A stretch of DNA of 64,000 nt from an uncultured Mobiluncus sp. (GTDB lineage Bacteria; Actinomycetota; Actinomycetes; Actinomycetales; Actinomycetaceae). Location: assembly GCF_947254095.1 (NCBI RefSeq), contig NZ_CAMYBV010000008.1:32680-96679 (forward strand). The letters run 5' to 3'. The first letter of the stretch is position 1; each line of letters starts with the position of its first letter. Made by a program: the position numbers and the translations under genes. A model generated the notes under the pieces. It worked only from the letters and a program-made list of their open reading frames with translations. It searched no databases and was not told where the DNA came from. Positions 1 to 8,092 of the stretch are shown here, one piece after another.

Positions 1-67
1 CTTCCTCACGAACCTTTTTCAGTTTTCTCGGGGTGGCCTTCTCAGTCTTTTCGCCGGAATCGCTCAC
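1..67 (-). CDS. flhB: FlhB, flagellar export gate switch protein (N-terminal fragment)
   Basis: Only the first 22 codons lie in the window; the gene continues beyond position 1. The start is GTG at 67-65, overlapping the fliR stop as GTGA, so translation is probably coupled. The visible residues read SDSGEKTEKATPRKLKK, the characteristic hydrophilic N-terminus of FlhB just before its first membrane helix. FlhB sits with FlhA in the export gate and switches substrate specificity from hook to filament proteins by autocleavage at an NPTH motif, which is outside the window. It closes the visible part of the large flagellar operon. Confidence 0.88.
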   Translation of the reverse strand, partial: MSDSGEKTEKATPRKLKKVREE

Positions 68-810
68 TGGAACACCCCCTGGAGACTCACCATGACCTTA
101 TCCAACAGTTTGTCCACAACCTGGGGAATGACCACCATAATCAGAGGAGCAGTAAACGCGGTCATCATAATCTTCAGCGGGAAGCCCAACGTAAAGGCGT
201 TCATGGCCGGTGCCACCTTGGTCAGCAGACCCAGCCCCATATCGGTGAGGAACAGTACCAGCAACAGCGGACCGGCAATCTCTATGGACGCCACCATCAG
301 CTCGCCGAAACGAAAAACCAGACGGTCAGCATAGTTGGCCATGTCAAACACCGCCCCCACCGGCATGGCGGTAAAGGAACGTGCCAGCCCCATTATCAGC
401 AGCTGGTAGCCGTTCGTGGCGAAGAGCATCGCCATCGCCGACAGTTCATAGACCCGCCCGAATGTCGCCTGGGTGTTCATGGTCAGCGGGTCGAAAGTTT
501 GGGCCATAGAGAAGCCGCCTTCAAAGTCGATTAACGAACCGGCCATCTGCAGTGCCGCAATGATGATGCGCACCATCACCGCCATCGCGAATCCAATCAA
601 GGCTTGAATCAGCAGCTCAAAAAGGAACACATCCGACTGCGCTACCGGTCCCACCCGACCCATGCAGGCGAACCCCAAAGCCGCTCCCAGCATGGCTTTG
701 ATCCGGCCGGAGATGGCGCGGTTATTGAAAGGCGGACACAGCGCCAGGAAAACGGTGGCACGCACGGTAGCTAGGGCAAAAGCCGTAAATAAAGCGAGAT
801 TGATGGTCAT
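64..810 (-). CDS. fliR: FliR, flagellar export gate membrane protein
   Basis: This 248-residue integral membrane protein has the usual FliR length. It has several hydrophobic segments and, near residues 199-213, the family signature APAMNAFTLGFPLKI. FliR assembles with FliP and FliQ into the helical export gate at the centre of the MS ring, through which rod, hook and filament proteins pass. The ATG at 810 lies 14 bases after the fliQ stop, behind a G-rich ribosome binding site. The gene sits in the standard fliP-fliQ-fliR-flhB order. A flagellar rather than virulence role follows from the context. Confidence 0.95.
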   Translation of the reverse strand: MTINLALFTAFALATVRATVFLALCPPFNNRAISGRIKAMLGAALGFACMGRVGPVAQSDVFLFELLIQALIGFAMAVMVRIIIAALQMAGSLIDFEGGFSMAQTFDPLTMNTQATFGRVYELSAMAMLFATNGYQLLIMGLARSFTAMPVGAVFDMANYADRLVFRFGELMVASIEIAGPLLLVLFLTDMGLGLLTKVAPAMNAFTLGFPLKIMMTAFTAPLIMVVIPQVVDKLLDKVMVSLQGVFQ

Positions 811-824
811 AGCCCCACCCCGCC

Positions 825-1097
825 TTAAGAATTCAGCAGGGCTGGAATCCGCGCCATCATGTCCTCGGTGGTGGTGACCAGGGTTTGCAGCATCCAGTAG
901 CCCGTGATGTACAGGGCAATCCCCACGGCGACTGTCTTTGGCACGAAAGTCAGGGTAACTTCTTGGATTTGGGTGATGGACTGGAACAGTGAAATCAGAA
1001 AGCCCACGACCAGGGAGGTAATCAAAATGGGTGCCGCCAGCTTGGCCCCCATCAGCATGGCGGTCAACGCGAGGTCCAAAACAGCGGAGGAGTTCAT
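825..1097 (-). CDS. fliQ: FliQ, flagellar export gate protein
   Basis: This is a 90-residue protein with two long membrane helices and the FliQ motif region QSITQIQEVTLTFVPK. I take the ATG at 1097 because it overlaps the fliP stop as ATGA and gives the usual FliQ length; an in-frame start at 1136 would add 13 non-conserved residues inside fliP. FliQ forms the lower ring of the FliP5Q4R1 gate. It lies between fliP and fliR as in most flagellated bacteria, and coupled translation is likely. Confidence 0.94.
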   Translation of the reverse strand: MNSSAVLDLALTAMLMGAKLAAPILITSLVVGFLISLFQSITQIQEVTLTFVPKTVAVGIALYITGYWMLQTLVTTTEDMMARIPALLNS

Positions 1098-2353
1098 CGG
1101 TACGTTCCTATCAAGGTCTTGGTCAACAAGCCCCATCCGTCAACCATGACAAACAATAGAACCTTGAATGGCATGGAAACCATCACCGGAGGAAGCATCA
1201 TCATACCCATACTCATGAGGGCGGCGCCCACGACCAGGTCAATGACCAGGAAGGGGATGAACACGACAAACCCGATGATGAAAGCGGAACGAACTTCGGA
1301 AATCATAAACGCCGGCACCAGCGTGGTGAAAGGGGTTTCTTCCAGGCTAGGCGGGTTGGGGCGATCCGCAGCGCGAGTCATCAGGGCGATGTCCTCCTCG
1401 CGGGTCAGCGGTCCCATGAACTCGCGCACCGGCTTTTCCGCAAGTTTGAACATGTCCTGCACTTGAATCTTGCCGTCCATGTAAGGCTGCACCGCATCTT
1501 GCCAGATAGACGTGATGGTGGGGCTCATGATGAACAGGGATAGGAATATCGCCAATCCGGAAATGACCTGAGTCGGCGGAATCTGGTTCAACCCCATCGC
1601 GTTTCGCGCCATCGCCAAAACGATGAAAATCTTAGTGAAGGACGTCATCATCAGCAGCAGTGACGGCGCTATCGAAAGCACGGTAATCAGCAGGAACACC
1701 AGGACGGCGGTGGAGGGTGCTTTATCCCAGCCGTTGACATTAAGTTGAATCCCGGGCTTTTCTGGATTGACCGGGGCGTTCGGGTCATTGGGACCGATGA
1801 TGTCTCCCGGATTCGGTAACGGGTCGGTTTGTCCCGGTTGGATTCCAGTAGAATTCACAAGGGCGGGTTGTCCTGGTTGACTAAACGCGGGGGCTGCCGA
1901 CTGGCTCGCGGGCGACACGGCCGAAACGGTCAGCGCCGCGGGTTCGGCTGAGGCGTGAGGGATGGAAAAATTAATGGCAAACACCGCGATGACCGCCAGG
2001 AACCAAGCCAGCTGCAGACGCAGACGAGCCACGCGCTGTTCCGGGCTCAGCTCCCGATGTTTCAGGCCGAATCCAAAGCGAGAGCTACGGGCGCGGTTTT
2101 CCCGGTTTTCCCGCTCGAGGCTGGCGGCATCGACAGGTCCACGCCCAGGAACGAGGGTGTCCACAGTAAAATCGGGGGGCAGGGTGAACGTGACACCCAA
2201 GCGTTCCCAGTGAGCGGCGCTGGTGCGATACTGCTCACGAACTGCCTGCCGGAAAGCGGCTTGACGCCGCGCTTGACGTGCCTGGCGCGCCCGCGCATAG
2301 GCTTGAAAGTCCGCCACCGAAGCGGCGTGTTGAGCCAGCAGCACGTCATTCAT
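1094..2353 (-). CDS. fliP: FliP, export gate protein with a long cytoplasmic N-terminal extension
   Basis: The last ~215 of 419 residues are ordinary FliP: helices beginning VLVFLLITVLSIAPSLLLMM, then the conserved block around RNAMGLNQIPPTQV and the C-terminal pair of helices ending near MVDGWGLLTKTLI. FliP nucleates the export gate. The N-terminal part is odd: residues 1-~112 are charged, Arg/Ala-rich and contain no signal peptide, followed by a hydrophobic helix (about 114-134) and a Pro-rich linker. The usual FliP is ~250 residues with a cleaved signal. The ATG at 2353 overlaps the fliO stop (ATGAATGA), which supports the long start. I do not recognise the extension. Confidence 0.92.
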   Translation of the reverse strand: MNDVLLAQHAASVADFQAYARARQARQARRQAAFRQAVREQYRTSAAHWERLGVTFTLPPDFTVDTLVPGRGPVDAASLERENRENRARSSRFGFGLKHRELSPEQRVARLRLQLAWFLAVIAVFAINFSIPHASAEPAALTVSAVSPASQSAAPAFSQPGQPALVNSTGIQPGQTDPLPNPGDIIGPNDPNAPVNPEKPGIQLNVNGWDKAPSTAVLVFLLITVLSIAPSLLLMMTSFTKIFIVLAMARNAMGLNQIPPTQVISGLAIFLSLFIMSPTITSIWQDAVQPYMDGKIQVQDMFKLAEKPVREFMGPLTREEDIALMTRAADRPNPPSLEETPFTTLVPAFMISEVRSAFIIGFVVFIPFLVIDLVVGAALMSMGMMMLPPVMVSMPFKVLLFVMVDGWGLLTKTLIGTYR

Positions 2354-3335
2354 GCGGATTCACCGCCTGAGCTGCAGGCTTCGAGTTTCCAGCGGCGGGG
2401 GGCTGCGGTGCGGCGCTAGTTTTTGCGCTTTCCCCAGACCCGGACTGGGCTGATTTTGCGGGGGCTGCCGGTGCTTTCGCAGCCGGTTTCCGCGGCCCTT
2501 TAGCGCCGAACTCAGCGGCAATCTGAGCCGCGAGAGCATCCATCTGTTCCTCAGTGACCTGGGATTTCGGCTTGGCTTTGGTCGGTGAAGGGGCGGGCGG
2601 GGTGGGCGTGGCAGGCCGGCTCTGCACCGCGGAACGAGTCTGCACCGCGGGTTTGCTCTGCGCTCCGAGACGACCCCCGGCAGCGGAACTCGCCGGTTCC
2701 GGCGAGGGGCGCGAACCTCTCTCGACCCGCTTCGTAGCGCGAGCCAACAGCTCCCCAAAAGGCCTGGTTACCGGCTGATTAGCACGCTCTTGAAACGCCT
2801 CGGCGGCAGCGCTCAACTCCGCAGACATTTCTTCGGTGTCATAAATCTCGGCGATAGGAGTGACGGCAGAATCTCCCGCCCCCACCAGGAACATCCGCCC
2901 GCCAATCTCGATGAGGGCGACTTGGGAAACTCGAGACAGCTGCAGACGAGACACCAAACGCAAGCCCGGACCCTCGTAATCACCGAGGTTGGTGCGCTTA
3001 AACCAACGCCACAGCAACCACATCAGCAGGAAAACGACCACGATTCCCACGATGAACCGCAGGAAAACCATCATGGGATTCTCGGCGGGCTGGCCCGTAA
3101 GCGGCACGGCCGGGGTGGAAACGTCGGCGGCAGGGGAACTCGGCGTGGGGCTCCCCGCGGGGGTACTCGAGGTGGAGGCCGGAGTGGGGCCGACCAGTTT
3201 CGTATTACCGGTCGGGCTGGGGGTGGTCGGGTCTGAGGTTCCAGAGGCGCTCAGAGCAGCGGCAAAGCTATTGAGGCGAACGTAACCGAGCGTTGCCCAC
3301 GCCGCACCGGTCTGTAAAACGCCCAGCAAGCTCAC
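2346..3335 (-). CDS. fliO: FliO-like flagellar export accessory protein
   Basis: The 329-residue product has a Ser/Thr/Pro-rich region (about 30-85), one membrane helix (about 88-110) and then the FliO core with GLRLVSRLQLSRVSQVALIEI followed by RMFLVGAGDSAV. FliO is a membrane chaperone that stabilises FliP during gate assembly. The C-terminal ~140 residues are Lys/Ala/Pro-rich and probably disordered, making the protein about twice the usual FliO length. The position between fliN and fliP is the standard FliO slot, and the stop overlaps the fliP start. The call rests on the core motif and context. Confidence 0.82.
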   Translation of the reverse strand: MSLLGVLQTGAAWATLGYVRLNSFAAALSASGTSDPTTPSPTGNTKLVGPTPASTSSTPAGSPTPSSPAADVSTPAVPLTGQPAENPMMVFLRFIVGIVVVFLLMWLLWRWFKRTNLGDYEGPGLRLVSRLQLSRVSQVALIEIGGRMFLVGAGDSAVTPIAEIYDTEEMSAELSAAAEAFQERANQPVTRPFGELLARATKRVERGSRPSPEPASSAAGGRLGAQSKPAVQTRSAVQSRPATPTPPAPSPTKAKPKSQVTEEQMDALAAQIAAEFGAKGPRKPAAKAPAAPAKSAQSGSGESAKTSAAPQPPAAGNSKPAAQAVNPHE

Positions 3336-3365
3336 CGCACACCCCTTTCCGACTGATTCAACCCA

Positions 3366-4115
3366 CTAGGCCTGGCTCTGATTCTGTTGGTCGGCCAGAG
3401 ACACAATCTCAGTAATACGGATACCGTATTCTTCGTCAACCACGACAATCTCACCGCGAGCAATCAAGCGGCCATTCACCATCACGTCAGCAGCTGAACC
3501 GGCGGAACGATCCAACTCGATAACAGAGCCGGGGGACAAATCCAGCACATCGTGCACCGCCAGTTTCGTTCGCCCGATTTCCGCCGTCAAGGTCATCTCA
3601 ACGTCATAGAGCAGTTTCATCGACTCGGCACGTTGTTCCGGAGTGGCGGTGGCCTGGGTAATCGGACCCTCCGGGGCGGCCTGGGTTTCATCCTCATCGG
3701 CGGTTTCCTGAACCGGAGCCGGACGCACCGCTAACCAGCCCTGTACCGTTCCGTCAGCCTCCAAGGTGACCTTGGTCCAGTCCTCGCTGTCCAGCAGGTC
3801 ATCCACCGTTCCCTCAGTGGTGTTCTCCATGACTCCGGTCCCCAGGGAGGAAGCCGCCGCCTCCAAAGCCGGCAGCAAAGCCTGAGTTTGGGTCATCCCT
3901 TCCGCGCCCTCTAAAGCTTCCGCAATAATCGAGGACGCCACCAAACACACTTGCACAGATTCCTCGGCTGAGAGAGTCGTGACTACCGCTGGAGAATCAG
4001 CACTCGGCATCGGGTCGCCCGGCTCCCACGAAGAGGCCGAAAGCTCAGTTGTCGAGGGTAACAGGGGGATAACCGCCTGAGCAGCATCCAGTACCTGGTT
4101 CGGGGTCACGCTCAT
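3366..4115 (-). CDS. fliN: FliN-type flagellar switch protein with an N-terminal extra domain
   Basis: Residues ~165-240 form the surface-presentation (SpoA) domain of FliN, with YDVEMTLTAEIGRTKLAVHDVLDLSPGS and then GRLIARGEIVVVDEEYGIRITEI. FliN builds the bottom of the C ring and helps dock the FliH-FliI export ATPase complex. The first ~120 residues are extra. Long FliN proteins of the FliY class carry a CheC-like phosphatase domain there, and the stretch around residues 50-95 could be a degenerate version, but I cannot see an intact E-N motif. The ATG overlaps the fliM stop as ATGA, so the two switch proteins are probably made together. Confidence 0.9.
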   Translation of the reverse strand: MSVTPNQVLDAAQAVIPLLPSTTELSASSWEPGDPMPSADSPAVVTTLSAEESVQVCLVASSIIAEALEGAEGMTQTQALLPALEAAASSLGTGVMENTTEGTVDDLLDSEDWTKVTLEADGTVQGWLAVRPAPVQETADEDETQAAPEGPITQATATPEQRAESMKLLYDVEMTLTAEIGRTKLAVHDVLDLSPGSVIELDRSAGSAADVMVNGRLIARGEIVVVDEEYGIRITEIVSLADQQNQSQA

Positions 4116-5032
4116 TTCTTTTCTCCTTTGTTAACTGAAACCACCATCGCCGCTAGACGCGACCCGGAAGTTCCTGCAGCCGTTTCCGCCAGAATCAAAT
4201 CCCCAACCACCATATCCAGTGGACGGGAAGTCGGGTGTATCAAGGGCAAAGTATCGCCGATAGCCAAACCATCAAGTTCGCGCGGATTGACCTTTCGCGG
4301 GGTGAAACGCACCGACACCCCAATCGGCACGTCTTCTAAAGTGTCCACCAGATGCTGACGGACCGCAGCCGCCTCCGCCTTTTGCTGCTCGGTACGAGTG
4401 TCATGCACATCGCCCTGATGAATCGCGTCCGTAATCATCGACACCGGCATCATAATGGAGCAATTGTCCTGATGCTCCCCGGCAGTCAAAGTAATCGGAG
4501 CAAACAGCACCGGGGTGGATCCGTCAACGACCTGCACAAACTGGGGAGCGTACTCGATGGTACGGAACTGGCTGCCCAAAGGCAGCATCGATTGAAAAGC
4601 CGTATCAAGGTCGGAAAGCACCCGCTTGAGGAAGTCAATCAGGACCGAAACCTCCACCTCGGTCAGTTCCCGGTCCGGGGTAGACTCGACGTCTCCGGTT
4701 CCGCCCAGCAGGTGATCGACCCAAGCCAGAGCGGTTTGGCGGGGGAATTGCAGGATTCCTTTGTTGCGTCCCCCTTGGAAATCAATAATCACCATCAGGG
4801 TCTGGGTCGGCAGGGTCTGGATGTAATCGTCATAAGACCGCATCGAAAGATCCCCAACCTCACCGGTTATCACCACGTGCAGGCGACCTACCAGCTGATT
4901 GACCCAATGTCGGGTGAATGCTTCCAAAGCCATTTCCATAATGCGCGCGTATTCGCGGGGAAGCTTCATCGGTTTACTAAAGTCGTAAACTCTCGCATCC
5001 ACGTCGGTTTGAACGGTACTTGTCTTTGCCAT
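4112..5032 (-). CDS. fliM: FliM, flagellar motor switch protein
   Basis: This 306-residue protein has the FliM opening YDFSKPMKLPREYARIMEMALEAF, a CheC-like middle domain and a C-terminal SpoA domain (about 228-300). FliM forms the wall of the C ring and in most bacteria binds phosphorylated CheY through an N-terminal EIDALL peptide. That peptide is not visible: the protein starts MAKTSTVQTDVDARVYDF. The usual GG-G loop appears as LLGGTGD near residue 109. It is followed by fliN with a 4-base overlap and preceded by a 105-base gap after fliL. Confidence 0.94.
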   Translation of the reverse strand: MAKTSTVQTDVDARVYDFSKPMKLPREYARIMEMALEAFTRHWVNQLVGRLHVVITGEVGDLSMRSYDDYIQTLPTQTLMVIIDFQGGRNKGILQFPRQTALAWVDHLLGGTGDVESTPDRELTEVEVSVLIDFLKRVLSDLDTAFQSMLPLGSQFRTIEYAPQFVQVVDGSTPVLFAPITLTAGEHQDNCSIMMPVSMITDAIHQGDVHDTRTEQQKAEAAAVRQHLVDTLEDVPIGVSVRFTPRKVNPRELDGLAIGDTLPLIHPTSRPLDMVVGDLILAETAAGTSGSRLAAMVVSVNKGEKK

Positions 5033-5137
5033 CGTTTCCCATTTTATCTAGGTCAACCGTTAGATTTTCGGGTTTTCCTGCGTTGTTAGTAAGAATCGCC
5101 TTTGGTTCCAGGGGCTTCGCCAGGCAGCCTCGGGGCT

Positions 5138-5728
5138 TTACTGATAAGCAAACGTGGTGAACTGAACCGTTACCACGTGTCCGTCGTAAGGCGGGATAGG
5201 GCTCTTATTCAGCTCGGCGGTGTATTTCTTTTGCAGCTCCTGCATCGCGCCGGGCTTGTCCAAATCGGCCTTTTTCATGCCCTTGAACAGCCGTAACGCG
5301 GCGTCACGAGCGGGGGATGGATCGATGTCCGAGCTGCCCTCGCCCTCCGGCTTGACCTCTTCATCAAAATAAATCGTGGCCGCAAACGACATATAGCCAT
5401 CGTCGAGGTTGATACTCAGTGGCTCCCCAGTCGACACCGACAGCTCGCCCATCACCAAAGTTTTCTTGGTCTCTGCAGGTTTCGGAGCATCATTGCCGCC
5501 TCCCCCAAGGACACCAAGCAGTTTCAGCACCAGGAACACACCCACCGCTAGAACGGCCAGAATCACCACAATCAGGACGATAATCAGAATCTTTTTCTTG
5601 CCGCCGCCCTTCTTTCCCGGTTCCGCACCGGCTGGAGGCGCGGTCGGGGGCGCAGCCGGTTTAGCGGCCACCGGGGCCGGTTTCGCTGCGGTGCCTCCCG
5701 CTGGTTTCGCTCCAACTCCGACTGGCAT
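5138..5728 (-). CDS. fliL: FliL, stator-associated basal body protein
   Basis: The 196-residue product has an Ala/Pro-rich cytoplasmic head (1-45), a Lys cluster, one membrane helix (about 46-70) and an external domain ending in VVTVQFTTFAYQ, typical of FliL. FliL rings surround MotA/MotB stators and increase torque. The ATG at 5728 follows GGGAGG. Its place between motB and fliM is common in Gram-positive flagellar operons. The head is longer and more proline-rich than usual. The 202 bases upstream separate it from motB and may hold an internal promoter. Confidence 0.88.
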   Translation of the reverse strand: MPVGVGAKPAGGTAAKPAPVAAKPAAPPTAPPAGAEPGKKGGGKKKILIIVLIVVILAVLAVGVFLVLKLLGVLGGGGNDAPKPAETKKTLVMGELSVSTGEPLSINLDDGYMSFAATIYFDEEVKPEGEGSSDIDPSPARDAALRLFKGMKKADLDKPGAMQELQKKYTAELNKSPIPPYDGHVVTVQFTTFAYQ

Positions 5729-5930
5729 ATTTCCTCCCTAAGGTCCAGACCATTGTGGCCGGTTCCAATCTGTATTTAGAATCGGACCGCGTCAGGGACA
5801 TTCAAATCACCTGCACCGGGACGATTCGTATTATCCTTCTCCTACGTTACCTATAAAGTCCTGCTCTCGGGGCGGCTTGACCTCAAAAATCCAGCTTTTC
5901 CAACGTCACCGCTCGACCAGCTCACCGAGT
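5729..5930. other. motB-fliL intergenic region
   Basis: This is the longest gap inside the big flagellar operon (202 bases). I see no credible reading frame or RNA gene. On the reverse strand a TTGAAT followed by an A/T-rich stretch ahead of the fliL ribosome binding site could be a weak internal promoter, but the spacing is not convincing. Confidence 0.4.
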
Positions 5931-6854
5931 CTAACCCGCACTGCCGCCCTGGGCGCCTTCCGGGGGTGCCGGCGCCACAGACGGGGCAATCGCCGGAGCT
6001 TCGGGAGAGATATTCCCTTGTGGCCCGCCCGCCAGTTGTTTAGCCGCATCAGGCAGCAAGGCGCGGACAGAATCCTTAGCGGTTGACATGATCACAATAT
6101 CCACACGTCTGTTGAAAGCCCAGGCATCCTGACCGGGCGTAGCCTCAGTCTGGTGATCGGCTCCATAAGAAATGGAACGCAGTTTCGTCCCGGGCACCCC
6201 GTCGTCCTTGAGAGCAATCAGAACCTCAATCGCACGAGCTGAAGCCAGGTGATAGTTCGAGGGGAATTTCGCGCTGAAAATTGGCCGCGGGTCGGCATAG
6301 CCTTCGATGGCAATGCTTTCTTCCAAAGACATCAGAGTCGGAGTAATCGCTCTCAGCACTTCCCGCGCGGTGGGCTGTACGGTCGCGTCCCCGGTTTTGA
6401 AATAGGTGTCGTTAGCAACCATGCCCAACACCAGACCCTTGTCGGTAATCCGCATCGCCAGGGAGCCTTCCTTGCCGGCCGTCTTTAATTGTTCCTCAAC
6501 CTGGTTCTTAATGGAGTTCAGGTGACTGGCTTCCTTCATGGCCTGGATACGTTCGGGCTGCGATTCAGGATTTTGGTTCAGGTTCCCCATCATGGTCCCC
6601 AGCTGCACCGCCGAGGTGGAACCGGCCAAAATCCCCAACCCCCCATCAGTTTTGAGCGGATTGGTGACCTGAATGGTGGAGTTAAAACCAGCCGCCAAAG
6701 ACGTGCGCAGCTTGGCCAACTTGCCCTGATCAACCTGAGAAATCGCGTACAACACCAGGAACAGGCACATCATGACGGTAATCATGTCCAGATAGGACAC
6801 TGCCCAACGTTCTGTGTTGTCAGGTTCCGGACATTCATGCTTACGTTTGGCCAC
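5931..6854 (-). CDS. motB: MotB, flagellar stator protein
   Basis: The 307-residue product has a short cytoplasmic head, one membrane helix at about 18-40 and a C-terminal OmpA-like peptidoglycan-binding domain (about 145-260, including IAIEGYADPRP and SARAIEVLIAL). Asp23 in YLDMITVMMCLFL matches the essential ion-conducting aspartate of MotB. With MotA it forms the stator that drives rotation and anchors it to the cell wall. The last ~45 residues are a Pro/Ala/Gly tail not needed for the family fold. It lies 58 bases after motA. Confidence 0.94.
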   Translation of the reverse strand: MAKRKHECPEPDNTERWAVSYLDMITVMMCLFLVLYAISQVDQGKLAKLRTSLAAGFNSTIQVTNPLKTDGGLGILAGSTSAVQLGTMMGNLNQNPESQPERIQAMKEASHLNSIKNQVEEQLKTAGKEGSLAMRITDKGLVLGMVANDTYFKTGDATVQPTAREVLRAITPTLMSLEESIAIEGYADPRPIFSAKFPSNYHLASARAIEVLIALKDDGVPGTKLRSISYGADHQTEATPGQDAWAFNRRVDIVIMSTAKDSVRALLPDAAKQLAGGPQGNISPEAPAIAPSVAPAPPEGAQGGSAG

Positions 6855-6912
6855 GGTAGGTGCCTCCTCTCAGTGTGTTACGGGAAATCGGTTTTCTGGT
6901 CACAAGTCGGGG

Positions 6913-7692
6913 TTAGGCGGCTTTCTCGCCCTTTTCGGTCTTTAACTGGTTCGGCGGAATCAGCGAGCGCAGACGTTCGCCAACCTGACGCGGGTTCGCC
7001 CCGGACTGCAGACTGATGAGCCCCTCCGTGACGATTTCCATCCGCGCCAGCTCCAGACCGGAAATCCTCTCCATACGTGAGGAAATAGGCAACCAAATCA
7101 TGTTGGCACTCATCAGACCCCACAGGGTAGCCACGAACGCCGAAGCAATCAACGGGCCCAAAGTCTCGGGCTCGGACAACTGCGTCAACACGTGAACCAA
7201 AGAAATCACGGTACCGATAATGCCGATAGTCGGGGCATAACCGCCGGCCTGTTTAAAGAATCCATAAGCGGATTTGTCTGACTGCTTGCGGGCCTCAATC
7301 TTATCTGTCAGCATGGAACGCAAATCTTCCGGATCCATACCGTCGATGGCGGCCATGAGCCCCTCACGCATGAACGGATCCTCAATGCCTTTCGCGGCAT
7401 CTTCCAAAGCCAGCAAACCTTCACGGCGGGCCTTTTCAGACAGCGACACAATGGTGTCAATTGCGTCGGTAGCATCGGGAACCTTGGCGGTAAAGGCTTT
7501 CGGAACCTGGCCAAAAGCATAGAGAAAATCTCTCATGGTGAAAGACGCCATCGTTGCCAGGATGGTTCCGCCGAACACCAGAATCATCGGAGGGGGCAAC
7601 AGAATGCTCGTAATCTCGGCACCCTCCATGTACAGCATGGCGACCACTGCCGAGAGCGCGCCAACAATGCCAACTATTGATGCGGGATCCAT
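6913..7692 (-). CDS. motA: MotA, flagellar stator ion channel protein
   Basis: This 259-residue protein has four hydrophobic segments in the MotA pattern: two near the N-terminus, a long cytoplasmic loop, then two more. The conserved region PTIGIIGTVISLVHVL is followed by LIASAFVATLWGLMSANMIWLPIS, where the prolines that respond to ion flow lie. MotA converts ion flow through MotA5MotB2 into torque on FliG. The gene starts 2 bases after flbD and precedes motB. Whether the coupling ion is proton or sodium cannot be read from the sequence. Confidence 0.94.
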   Translation of the reverse strand: MDPASIVGIVGALSAVVAMLYMEGAEITSILLPPPMILVFGGTILATMASFTMRDFLYAFGQVPKAFTAKVPDATDAIDTIVSLSEKARREGLLALEDAAKGIEDPFMREGLMAAIDGMDPEDLRSMLTDKIEARKQSDKSAYGFFKQAGGYAPTIGIIGTVISLVHVLTQLSEPETLGPLIASAFVATLWGLMSANMIWLPISSRMERISGLELARMEIVTEGLISLQSGANPRQVGERLRSLIPPNQLKTEKGEKAA

Positions 7693-7694
7693 AC

Positions 7695-7967
7695 TCAGTC
7701 CTCCGAATCTTGCTTAATGTTCACCACGGTCAGCCTCGCCGCGGGAGCCGAAGTCCGGGAATCTTCTTGGATGAGTTCCTCCACCCGAGCCAGTAGGCGG
7801 GCGCGGTCCTCACGAATCAGTTCGATGACTTCGGTCACGGTTTGGGAAACCACGTAGCGAGTAGCGTCCACCATGACGATAATCGTGTCAGGCGTGGACT
7901 CGACGCGCTCAATCAGGTCAGGATTCAGGACAAAGTCCGACCCGCCCAAGCGTGTCAACGCAATCAT
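7695..7967 (-). CDS. flbD: FlbD family small flagellar protein
   Basis: This 90-residue protein matches the short FlbD/SwrD family: it opens MIALTRLGGSDFVLNPDLIERVESTPDT and continues with a YVVSQTVTEVIELI segment. These proteins sit between flgE and motA in many Gram-positive bacteria. In Bacillus subtilis the homologue SwrD raises motor power, apparently through the stators, and the adjacent motA-motB here fits. The ATG at 7967 has AGGAGGAG in front. The last ~25 residues are variable. Confidence 0.9.
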   Translation of the reverse strand: MIALTRLGGSDFVLNPDLIERVESTPDTIIVMVDATRYVVSQTVTEVIELIREDRARLLARVEELIQEDSRTSAPAARLTVVNIKQDSED

Positions 7968-8023
7968 GGCTCCTCCTCTGCGTGGTTTTCCTTAACTTCG
8001 GTGCTTTTTCTGAAATTGAAAGG

Positions 8024-8062
8024 CTTTTAGGGATTTTTCAAGGATCTTTTCGGGATTTTTCA
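8024..8062 (-). repeat. Two tandem 17-base repeats, period 22, between flgE and flbD
   Basis: On the reverse strand TGAAAAATCCCNAAAAG occurs at 8062-8046 and 8040-8024, identical except at the N position. The period is 22 bases, about two helical turns. It lies in the 125-base flgE-flbD gap, where it could bind a protein or affect mRNA stability; no function is known to me. Confidence 0.8.
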
Positions 8063-8092
8063 CCCCGTGTTCAGTCCTGGTTTACCCCTGTT

